Part shown: positions 57,929 to 64,000 of the stretch, piece after piece
How positions within the stretch are numbered: position 1 is the stretch's first letter
Layout: each line of letters starts with the position of its first letter
NCBI GenBank assembly: GCA_947446925.1
Contig: CANFHU010000003.1
Span: forward strand, 62,001 to 126,000
Direction: 5' to 3'
DNA: 64,000 nucleotides
From: Flavobacteriia bacterium
GTDB lineage: Bacteria > Bacteroidota > Bacteroidia > Flavobacteriales_D > Crocinitomicaceae
Notes under the pieces: model-generated
The model's database searches: none
The model's input: only the letters and a program-made list of their open reading frames with translations
What the model was told of the DNA's origin: nothing
Made by a program: the position numbers and the translations under genes

Positions 57929-58063
57929 TACTAGATTTTTTTTACAAATATAATTTTTATCAATTTATAATTGTGTTAATTCTGTTTAGATTAAAATATT
58001 CGTTTGCTATGGATTTACAACCCATTTTTTTTGAAAAAATATCTTTATGTTCAATTATTTAAT

Positions 58064-58071
58064 TAGTTTTG
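58064..58071 (+). promoter_or_regulatory. Candidate -7 element of the OmpA porin gene
   Basis: TAGTTTTG fits TAnnTTTG, 31 bases before the ATG at 58103, in a 174-base gap that otherwise holds only A+T-rich sequence. Confidence 0.4.
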
Positions 58072-58102
58072 CAAAAGAAATTTTGAATTAAACTATTCAT
58101 TT

Positions 58103-59422
58103 ATGAAAAAAATTATTTTATCTGCAGCACTTTTATTATGTGGTTCTGCATTTGCTCAAAAAGATACTTCTTATAACAAGTTATCTATTGATTTAGGTAT
58201 CGGAGCAAGTAACGTTATGTCACCTAATTTTTCACAAGGGTATGAACAAAAACTTTTTGATCCAATTACTGTAAGAGTAGGAGCAAGATATATGTTTAAT
58301 AACATTTTTGGTGCAGCTTGGGTTTTAGGATATGACAATATCAGTTCTTCAAAAAATTCTTTAGATTTTCAAACACATAATGTAAGTTCAACTTTACAAG
58401 CATATGCAAGTTTAACTAACCTACTGAACTTTTCTGAGTTTACAGATAAATTTGGTTTACTAATTCATACAGGTGCTGGTTTAAGCGGAATGTTAGGTAA
58501 AATAAACAATGCAAAAGTTCACGACAACGTTATTAGTTTTGTAGGTGGTGTTACTCCTCAATATAAATTAAACAATAATTTATCGATTAATCTAGATTTA
58601 GGTTTTAACTTAAACTTGAAACAACAAAGATCTTTTGATTTAGTTGGTAGAACTGGGACTCCAGGCTTAGCAAATAATTTCGGTTACGCTACTGTAGGTG
58701 TTTCTTATTATGGTATTGGTAAAAACAAATCGAAAGTTCACGCTGATTGGACTCCAAAAGAGCACGCATCTAAAAAAGAACTAGAAGCTTTACGTACTAA
58801 ATTAAGTGCAACTGAAGCTAAATTAGTTGATACAGATAATGATGGTGTTGCTAACTTCCTAGATATTGAGCCTAACACACCAGCAGGTTCTTTAGTTAAT
58901 GCTAAAGGTCAAGCAATTGTAGATATGGATGGTGATGGAATCGTTGATTCTGAAGATTTCTGCCCAACTGTTAAAGGTACTGCTGAATTCAAAGGATGTC
59001 CAATTGCTTTCTTTCAAGAAGTTAAAGCTGTAGACAATGAAATTACAGGTAACGATTTAACTGGAGATTTAAAAAACAAAGTTGCTGCTGTGACTAAAGA
59101 TGTTAATTTTGACACTAAAAGTGTAGTTGTTAAAGGTTCATTCAAAAAACAATTAGATGCTTTGGCTAAAATTGTAAATGAAAACCCAGCATTAGTTGTT
59201 GTTTTACATGGTCATTGTGACAATGTTGGAGAAGATATTCTTAACAACAAACTTTCTGAAGATAGAGCTAAGTCTGTAAAAGATTATCTTGTATCTAAAG
59301 GAGTTTCTGCTACTAAAATTTCAACAAAAGGTTTTGGTATTGCTAACCCTAAATTATCTAACGATACCGAAAGAGGTAGAGCAGCGAACCGTAGAGTTGA
59401 GTTTATTGTAAAGTCAAAATAA
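58103..59422 (+). CDS. OmpA-family outer-membrane protein with thrombospondin type-3 repeats
   Basis: The 439-residue protein has a signal peptide (KKIILSAALLLCGSAFAQ), an eight-strand-like barrel (to about residue 215), then Ca-binding TSP3-like repeats (DTDNDGVANFLDIEPNTPAG, DMDGDGIVDSEDFCP). A C-terminal OmpA domain follows, with HGHCDNVGEDILNNKLSEDRA and NRRVEF. It is a typical abundant porin-type protein that ties the outer membrane to peptidoglycan. Its more even codon use suggests high expression. A strong terminator follows. Confidence 0.93.
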   Translation: MKKIILSAALLLCGSAFAQKDTSYNKLSIDLGIGASNVMSPNFSQGYEQKLFDPITVRVGARYMFNNIFGAAWVLGYDNISSSKNSLDFQTHNVSSTLQAYASLTNLLNFSEFTDKFGLLIHTGAGLSGMLGKINNAKVHDNVISFVGGVTPQYKLNNNLSINLDLGFNLNLKQQRSFDLVGRTGTPGLANNFGYATVGVSYYGIGKNKSKVHADWTPKEHASKKELEALRTKLSATEAKLVDTDNDGVANFLDIEPNTPAGSLVNAKGQAIVDMDGDGIVDSEDFCPTVKGTAEFKGCPIAFFQEVKAVDNEITGNDLTGDLKNKVAAVTKDVNFDTKSVVVKGSFKKQLDALAKIVNENPALVVVLHGHCDNVGEDILNNKLSEDRAKSVKDYLVSKGVSATKISTKGFGIANPKLSNDTERGRAANRRVEFIVKSK

Positions 59423-59449
59423 TAGTTTGCACAAAATAAATTTCTATAC

Positions 59450-59480
59450 AAAGCCGCTTCATTATGAAGCGGCTTTTTTT
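59450..59480 (+). terminator. Terminator after the OmpA porin gene
   Basis: AAGCCGCTTC (59451-59460) pairs with GAAGCGGCTT (59466-59475) around ATTAT, followed by TTTTT. It is a ten-pair G+C-rich stem. Confidence 0.92.
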
Positions 59481-59517
59481 ATGCGTAAATATTAATTTTA
59501 ATGTTTATTTTAGTAAT

Positions 59518-60468
59518 ATGATTTTACAGAATGGAACAGTATTAAAATCAACTGGAAAATGGTACATTGTTGAATTGATTGATGGAGATATTGTTGACTG
59601 TCGAATTCGAGGTAAAATACGTTTGGATGGATTGAGAACAACTAACCCAATTGCAGCAGGCGATCAAGTGATGATTTCAAGTGAACGTGATGAAGAAGGC
59701 AAAGGTGTTATCGTTTCTGTTGATTTAAGAAAGAATTATATCGCTAGAAAATCTACCAATTTAAGTAAGCAATCTCAGATTTTAGCAGCTAATATTGATA
59801 GAGCATATTTGATGGTTACATTGAAATCGCCAGTTACCCATTTAGCTTTTATTGACCGATTTTTAGTTTCTGCTGAATCATTTAGAGTTCCTGTAACTAT
59901 ATTATTTAACAAAGTAGATACTTATAACGAAGAGGAATTATTTTATTTAGATGCATTAATTGATTTGTATGCTTCTATTGGTTATCCATGTCATAAGATT
60001 AGTGCTGAAAACACAGTAAATATTGACTTTTTACAGGAGGAAATAAAAAATGTACAAGTGATGATATCTGGACATAGTGGTGTAGGAAAAACTACGTTAA
60101 TTAATCGTTTGGATGCAACGCTATCTTTGCGTACTGGAGAGATATCAGAATATCATCAACAAGGTCAACATACTACTACATTTGCAGAAATGCATAAATT
60201 ACAATCAGGTGGTTATATTATAGATACCCCAGGGATTCGCGCATTTGGAATTGTTGATCTAGATAAAGAAGTTATTTCACATTATTTTCCTGAGATGCGC
60301 GCTTTGTTAGGAACATGTAAATTTCATAATTGTCAGCATATCAATGAGCCAAATTGTAATATCAAGAAATCAGTTGAATCAGGTATTATCTCTGAGTCTA
60401 GATATCAAACGTACCTTCAATTAATGACTGAGGATGAAAATGAGGTGCATCGAAAAAAGGAAATATAA
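59518..60468 (+). CDS. rsgA: Ribosome small-subunit-dependent GTPase A
   Basis: RsgA helps maturation of the 30S subunit. Read from ATG at 59518 (316 residues) it starts at the OB-fold (MILQNGTVLKSTGKWYIVE); a longer frame would begin in the preceding terminator. It has the circularly permuted GTPase: NKVD (131-134) precedes GHSGVGKT (185-192) and DTPG, and a zinc knuckle follows (CKFHNCQH...NC). The stop overlaps the next start in TAATG. Confidence 0.95.
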   Translation: MILQNGTVLKSTGKWYIVELIDGDIVDCRIRGKIRLDGLRTTNPIAAGDQVMISSERDEEGKGVIVSVDLRKNYIARKSTNLSKQSQILAANIDRAYLMVTLKSPVTHLAFIDRFLVSAESFRVPVTILFNKVDTYNEEELFYLDALIDLYASIGYPCHKISAENTVNIDFLQEEIKNVQVMISGHSGVGKTTLINRLDATLSLRTGEISEYHQQGQHTTTFAEMHKLQSGGYIIDTPGIRAFGIVDLDKEVISHYFPEMRALLGTCKFHNCQHINEPNCNIKKSVESGIISESRYQTYLQLMTEDENEVHRKKEI

Positions 60469-60917
60469 TGCGCTTAATTATTCAACGTGTTTTAAGTGCT
60501 TCTGTAACAATTGACGAGGCTATTTATAGTCAAATTAATCATGGATTATTAATTCTCTTGGGTGTAACTCATGACGACACGAAAGAGGATATTGAATGGT
60601 TAGTTCAGAAAATTATAAATCTTAGAATATTTAACGACGAAGAAGGTAAAATGAATCGTTCAATTCAAGATGTACAAGGAGAGTTTTTAGTTGTGAGTCA
60701 ATTTACACTTTATGCATCCACGAAAAAAGGAAATCGTCCAAGTTTTATTGTGTCAGCAAAGCCAGAAATAGCTGTTTCATTATATGAAAATTTTATTGAG
60801 GAAATAATAAAATGTGGGCTTGTGACTCAAACAGGTGTGTTTGGTGCAGATATGAAAGTTGCTTTAGTGAACGATGGACCAGTAACAATTATAATAGATT
60901 CAAAAAACAAAGAATAA
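60468..60917 (+). CDS. dtd: D-aminoacyl-tRNA deacylase
   Basis: It removes D-amino acids mischarged on tRNA. The 149-residue protein has the two active-site motifs, SQFTLYA (77-83) and NDGPVT (135-140, where most have NxGPVT), and the usual VSVD-like N-terminal strand. It overlaps rsgA by one base and the next gene by one base, so three genes form a coupled chain. Confidence 0.94.
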   Translation: MRLIIQRVLSASVTIDEAIYSQINHGLLILLGVTHDDTKEDIEWLVQKIINLRIFNDEEGKMNRSIQDVQGEFLVVSQFTLYASTKKGNRPSFIVSAKPEIAVSLYENFIEEIIKCGLVTQTGVFGADMKVALVNDGPVTIIIDSKNKE

Positions 60918-61243
60918 TGCAAATTAGAGAAGCACAAGAGATTGTAGATCTATGGATCAAGGAGCATGGTGTACGTTATTTTAATGAGTTAACAAATTTA
61001 GCGATATTGACTGAAGAGGTAGGGGAGGTTGCTCGAATCATTGCGCGTAGGTATGGCGAACAATCTGAAAAGGAGAGTGATAAAGAGAAAGACCTTGGCG
61101 ATGAATTCGCAGATGTATTATTTGTTCTTATTTGTTTAGCAAATCAAACAGGAATTGATTTAACGGATGCACTCAAGAAGAATTTAAATAAAAAAACGGT
61201 GCGTGATTCTAAAAGACATAAAGAAAATAATAAACTTAAATAA
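60917..61243 (+). CDS. MazG-like nucleotide pyrophosphohydrolase
   Basis: The ATG at 60917 overlaps the dtd stop (TAATG) and gives 108 residues; a longer upstream frame runs antisense-like through dtd and has no support. The all-alpha NTP-PPase motif is present: EEVGEVARI (E33, E34, E37) and DEFADVLF (E63, D66). Single-domain members hydrolyse dNTPs or damaged nucleotides as dimers or tetramers. The substrate is unknown. Confidence 0.9.
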   Translation: MQIREAQEIVDLWIKEHGVRYFNELTNLAILTEEVGEVARIIARRYGEQSEKESDKEKDLGDEFADVLFVLICLANQTGIDLTDALKKNLNKKTVRDSKRHKENNKLK

Positions 61244-61278
61244 GTTCAGTTAGATTTCATCCAACCTTAAGACCAGTA

Positions 61279-62118
61279 TTAGTTGAATTCCGCTTTTAAA
61301 CTCATGTCAAGGCTTTTAAAACTGTGAGTTAAAGCACCTACAGAAATAAAGTCGACACCAGTTTCAGCGAATTCTCTTATAGTTTCTAATGTTATGCCTC
61401 CAGAAGCTTCAGTTTCATAATTGGATGGTATTAATTTCAATGCATTTTCAAGTTCTGATGGAGTGAAGTTATCCAACATAATTCGGTCTACACCACCAAC
61501 TTCTAACACTTGCTTAAGTTCATCTAAGTTTCTTACTTCTACTTCTACCTTTAGTTTTTTACCGGTTTCTTTTAAATAGGATAATGTACCTTCAATTGCT
61601 GGTTTAATTCCACCTGCATAATCAATGTGATTATCTTTCAACATAATCATATCATATAGCGCAAAGCGGTGATTTTCTCCACCACCAATTCGTACTGCCC
61701 ATTTTTCCATGTAACGAATGCATGGTGTTGTTTTACGAGTGTCTAATAAACGTGTATTTGTGCCTTCTAATAATGTTACGATTTTATTTGTTTGCGTAGC
61801 GATTCCACTCATTCGTTGCATAAAATTTAACACCAATCGTTCTGTTGCTAGAATAGATCTTGAAGATCCAGTGACTGTAAAAGCAATATCTCCTTTTTTC
61901 ACAGGAGTACCATCAATAATTAATACCTTAATTTCTAAAGAAGGGTCCAATTTTTTGAAAATTTTTATCGCTAAATCAACTCCAGCCAAAATTCCATTGT
62001 CTTTGATGAATAAAGTCGCTTTCCCAGTTGCGCTTTCTGGAACGCATGCTAAACTAGAATGGTCTCCATCACCAATATCTTCTAATAAGGCTAATTCAAT
62101 TATTTCATCTACTGTCAT
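61279..62118 (-). CDS. nadC: Nicotinate-nucleotide pyrophosphorylase (carboxylating)
   Basis: It converts quinolinate and PRPP to nicotinate mononucleotide in NAD synthesis. From ATG complementary to 62116-62118 the protein has 279 residues, the normal length; a TTG further upstream would add eight. Motifs include LALLEDIGDGDHSS, LNFMQRMSGIAT, TRKTTPCIRYMEKWAVRIGGGENHR and KDNHI, with the conserved basic residues of the substrate site. It is divergent from the coiled-coil membrane gene. Confidence 0.95.
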   Translation of the reverse strand: MTVDEIIELALLEDIGDGDHSSLACVPESATGKATLFIKDNGILAGVDLAIKIFKKLDPSLEIKVLIIDGTPVKKGDIAFTVTGSSRSILATERLVLNFMQRMSGIATQTNKIVTLLEGTNTRLLDTRKTTPCIRYMEKWAVRIGGGENHRFALYDMIMLKDNHIDYAGGIKPAIEGTLSYLKETGKKLKVEVEVRNLDELKQVLEVGGVDRIMLDNFTPSELENALKLIPSNYETEASGGITLETIREFAETGVDFISVGALTHSFKSLDMSLKAEFN

Positions 62119-62188
62119 GGTGTTGAATTTATGTTTATACAAAAGTAATGTTGAAATTTATAACTTCGTACGTTTCATTAATTATTTC

Positions 62189-62196
62189 TATTTTTG
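62189..62196 (+). promoter_or_regulatory. Candidate -7 element of the coiled-coil gene
   Basis: TATTTTTG fits TAnnTTTG and ends 20 bases before ATG 62217, which supports this start over the longer frame from 62148. No good -33 element is seen. Confidence 0.35.
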
Positions 62197-62216
62197 TTAA
62201 ACAAAATTTTACTCCT

Positions 62217-63185
62217 ATGTCTGAAAATCAAGATCAAAAAACTACAGTTCCTAAAAGTAATGGTGCCTTATTATTAATACTTATTTTATTGCTAATTGCA
62301 TTGGCTTATATGTCTTATTCCTGGTCTAAGAAAAACAAAGAATTGAATGAGTGTTCTAATTTCAACAAAGAATTAGAAGCTGATATGCAAGGTATGAACG
62401 AGATGATGTCAGGTTATACCGGTAACGTTGGTACAGACTTGAAAAAAGATTTTCAAAATATGTTACAACAATATGATGCTTTAAAAGTGAAAGATTCTGT
62501 TCAGGCTCAAAATGTAGAAGAACAAAAACAAAAAATAAAAGGATTATTATCTCAATTAGAAAGTGGTAAAAAATTAACTGCAAGACAATTATATTCTCTA
62601 CGTAAAGAAAATGAGACATTAAGAAGTATAATGAAAGGATATGTTAAACAAATTGATTCTTTAAATACTATGAATGTCAAATTATCTTCTGATTTAGATT
62701 CAAAAACACAAGAATTAAACTCTACTACCTCTGAAAGGGATCAATACAGACAACAAGCGGAAGAGAGTACAGAATTGGTAAAAAAAGGTTCTCGTTTACA
62801 AGCTTTAGGGTTTAATTCTGGAGCATTACGGATGAAATTGAACAATACTACTGAACCAACAAATAAAGCAAAAAGTGCTGTTCAAATTAAGTCTTCATTT
62901 ACGATTTCAGCTAATCCATTAACTAGAGCTGGTATTAAGAAATTATATTTACAAATCACTTCTCCTGAAGGTGTCGTATTACAGTCTCGTGAAAATAATT
63001 TAGTAACAATGGATGGTAGTTCAGTCGCATTTTCTGATCGTAAGGAGATAGAGTATACTAATAACAATGTAGATGTATCGATTTATTATGATCTAAAAGA
63101 AGGAGAGGCTACAAAAGGTAACTACAAAGTGAAAATCTATTGTGATGGTCAAATTGTTGGTACAGATAGTTTCACGCTTAAATAA
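62217..63185 (+). CDS. Membrane-anchored coiled-coil protein
   Basis: Read from ATG at 62217 (322 residues): a short polar lead (SENQDQKTTVPKSNG), one membrane helix (LLLILILLLIALAYMSYSW), then a coiled coil of about 120-150 residues with heptads and many Glu/Gln/Lys (EEQKQKIKGLLSQLES, LRKENETLRSIM, TQELNSTTSERDQYR). A C-terminal beta domain of about 110 residues follows. The coiled coil with one helix suggests a periplasmic or envelope scaffold. I do not recognise the family. Confidence 0.7.
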   Translation: MSENQDQKTTVPKSNGALLLILILLLIALAYMSYSWSKKNKELNECSNFNKELEADMQGMNEMMSGYTGNVGTDLKKDFQNMLQQYDALKVKDSVQAQNVEEQKQKIKGLLSQLESGKKLTARQLYSLRKENETLRSIMKGYVKQIDSLNTMNVKLSSDLDSKTQELNSTTSERDQYRQQAEESTELVKKGSRLQALGFNSGALRMKLNNTTEPTNKAKSAVQIKSSFTISANPLTRAGIKKLYLQITSPEGVVLQSRENNLVTMDGSSVAFSDRKEIEYTNNNVDVSIYYDLKEGEATKGNYKVKIYCDGQIVGTDSFTLK

Positions 63186-63212
63186 TTTAAAATCAAATTA
63201 TTTTATAAAATA

Positions 63213-63243
63213 TTTGGAAGTCTGTTTTTTTTTTTTTGCTTTG
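63213..63243 (+). promoter_or_regulatory. Candidate promoter with a T13 spacer tract
   Basis: TTTG (63213-63216) and TTGCTTTG (63236-63243), one mismatch from TAnnTTTG, lie 19 bases apart. The spacer ends in a run of 13 T bases (63225-63237), the last two of which belong to the -7-like element. It would serve the small secreted protein gene at 63306. Confidence 0.35.
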
Positions 63244-63305
63244 CACATCCAAAATTTAGCGCTAATAATTAAGGATGTTATAAATTAAATCTAAAATTAA
63301 AAAAA

Positions 63306-63671
63306 ATGAAAAAACTATTTTTTATTCTAGGAGCAACAATGTTGCTTTCATTACAGACTTTTGCATCAGAAGTTAAGTCAAACAGTTTTGAAACATCTTC
63401 TATTCAAAATGTAAATATTAATTTAAATGATGTAACAGAAAATCAGAGTGCAGTAGTTGAGTCTGTTTTAAATGAAACTTTGATGCCAAGTTTAAATAAC
63501 TTAAATTTTGCACAATGTACATTCACATTAAGTATTGAAGTGTCTGTAGGTGTAGTATCTGTAACAGGATCTGTATCAGTAACAGGTGATTGCAGAAATG
63601 CTTATCAGCAAGCTCTATACTATAAAAATCTTATAGAATATCAGCTTAGAAAGCAAATACAAAATTATTAA
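63306..63671 (+). CDS. Small secreted protein of unknown function
   Basis: The 121-residue precursor has a signal peptide (KKLFFILGATMLLSLQTFAS). The mature part is Asn/Ser-rich and has a valine/serine beta segment (SVGVVSVTGSVSVTGDC) between two cysteines that could form a disulfide, then a Tyr/Gln-rich helix. I recognise no family. A hairpin follows the gene, and a GLPGLI-like gene begins 58 bases later. Confidence 0.65.
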   Translation: MKKLFFILGATMLLSLQTFASEVKSNSFETSSIQNVNINLNDVTENQSAVVESVLNETLMPSLNNLNFAQCTFTLSIEVSVGVVSVTGSVSVTGDCRNAYQQALYYKNLIEYQLRKQIQNY

Positions 63672-63687
63672 TATTAATATATTAATC

Positions 63688-63718
63688 GAGCCTGATATAT
63701 AAGTGTCAGGCTCACTTT
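63688..63718 (+). terminator. Possible terminator after the small secreted gene
   Basis: GAGCCTGA (63688-63695) pairs with TCAGGCTC (63706-63713) around a ten-base loop. It is followed by ACTTT, so the T-run is short and termination may be partial. Confidence 0.5.
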
Positions 63719-63728
63719 AAAATTTAAA

Positions 63729-64000
63729 ATGAATAAATTCTTAATTTTTTCTGTAATAGTATTTTTCAATTTTTGTTTTGCTCAAAATGAAAATTATAAC
63801 ATTGAAATTGAATATGATTTCATAACCAATAGTGGAGATAAAAACGAAATGAAATCGAGTTTATTTTTAAGTAAAGACAAATCGTTTTTTGAATATCAAA
63901 GTATTCAAAAAAATATCATCAATAAGGAAAAAACTGATGTTGAAGGTAATACAAGTGTTTATATAAGTGATACAAATAAATACTATGTTTCAATGAATAT
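63729..64000 (+). CDS. Secreted protein, probably GLPGLI family; 3' end outside window
   Basis: ATG at 63729 begins a frame still open at the right edge (about 90 residues visible). A signal peptide (NKFLIFSVIVFFNFCFAQ) precedes YNIEIEYDFITNSGDKNEMKS, a pattern seen near the start of GLPGLI-family secreted proteins, which are common in Bacteroidota and of unknown function. The call rests on this short part only. Confidence 0.5.
   Translation, partial: MNKFLIFSVIVFFNFCFAQNENYNIEIEYDFITNSGDKNEMKSSLFLSKDKSFFEYQSIQKNIINKEKTDVEGNTSVYISDTNKYYVSMN

Noticed and set aside
62119-62142. TTG start extending nadC by eight residues
   Set aside because: The ATG at the complement of 62116-62118 gives the usual length; the extension overlaps the region before the divergent gene.

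Overview
This is a strongly A+T-rich stretch of a Bacteroidota chromosome, most likely from the order Flavobacteriales (a Fluviicola/Crocinitomicaceae-like relative would fit, but the genus cannot be fixed from the sequence). The basis is the mix of type IX secretion (T9SS) families (PorP/SprF, PorV/PorQ, PD40-OmpA 'PorE-like' proteins, a T9SS-type C-terminal domain), a TonB receptor with a carboxypeptidase-like N-terminal domain, a GGGP-synthase-type enzyme, LytS/LytTR signalling, repeated TAnnTTTG promoter elements, and little use of Shine-Dalgarno sites. About 46 protein genes, one tRNA and RNase P RNA fill the window. I see no insertion sequence, prophage or CRISPR array, and no gene-free stretch longer than 300 bases.

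Layout. 1-3.4 kb: the 3' part of a PD40/OmpA protein, then an overlapping LytS-type kinase and LytTR regulator. 3.5-11.1 kb: a tight seven-gene unit encoding a PqqD-like RRE protein, an ATP-grasp ligase, a fold-III PLP decarboxylase-like enzyme, a urea-transporter/M23 fusion, a TPR plus outer-membrane barrel protein, and two TPR paralogues. 11.2-20 kb: terC, pepP, small envelope proteins, rnhA, lptC, an outer-membrane protein and coaX. 20.0-20.6 kb: tRNA-Phe and rnpB. 20.6-23.3 kb: a SixA-like phosphatase, a rhomboid protease, a GGGPS-like enzyme and a phosphopantetheinyl transferase. 23.5-32.8 kb: a TonB receptor, a 1408-residue putative T9SS cargo and a PorV-family protein. 32.8-45.2 kb: greA, a HIT protein, a membrane acyltransferase, a PorE/PorP pair, rsmG, an acyl-CoA synthetase, a degenerate amidohydrolase and twin membrane proteins. 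45.3-54.3 kb: purL, a SirB1-like protein and a guaB-PPIase-PPIase-moxR operon. 54.4-64 kb: envelope proteins, a nucleotide-sugar dehydratase, an OmpA porin, the rsgA-dtd-mazG chain, nadC, a coiled-coil membrane protein and the start of a GLPGLI-like gene.

The most exciting element is the 3.5-11.1 kb unit. The PLP enzyme carries an N-terminal extension with a YxxPxI motif, which resembles the leader-peptide element that RRE/PqqD-like proteins bind in lasso-peptide systems, and a PqqD-like protein is the first gene of the same unit. Together with the ATP-grasp ligase, the urea-transporter/M23 fusion and the outer-membrane TPR/barrel proteins, this looks like an uncharacterised pathway for making and handling an amino-acid- or peptide-derived metabolite at the envelope. 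It lies just downstream of a LytTR regulator, and a perfect 13-base direct repeat (3452-3464 and 3471-3483) precedes its first gene. The chemistry and product are not known. Other points of note are an amidotransferase-like protein that has lost its catalytic residues, a shortened amidohydrolase lipoprotein without its metal-binding histidines, and a T13 tract in a putative promoter spacer.
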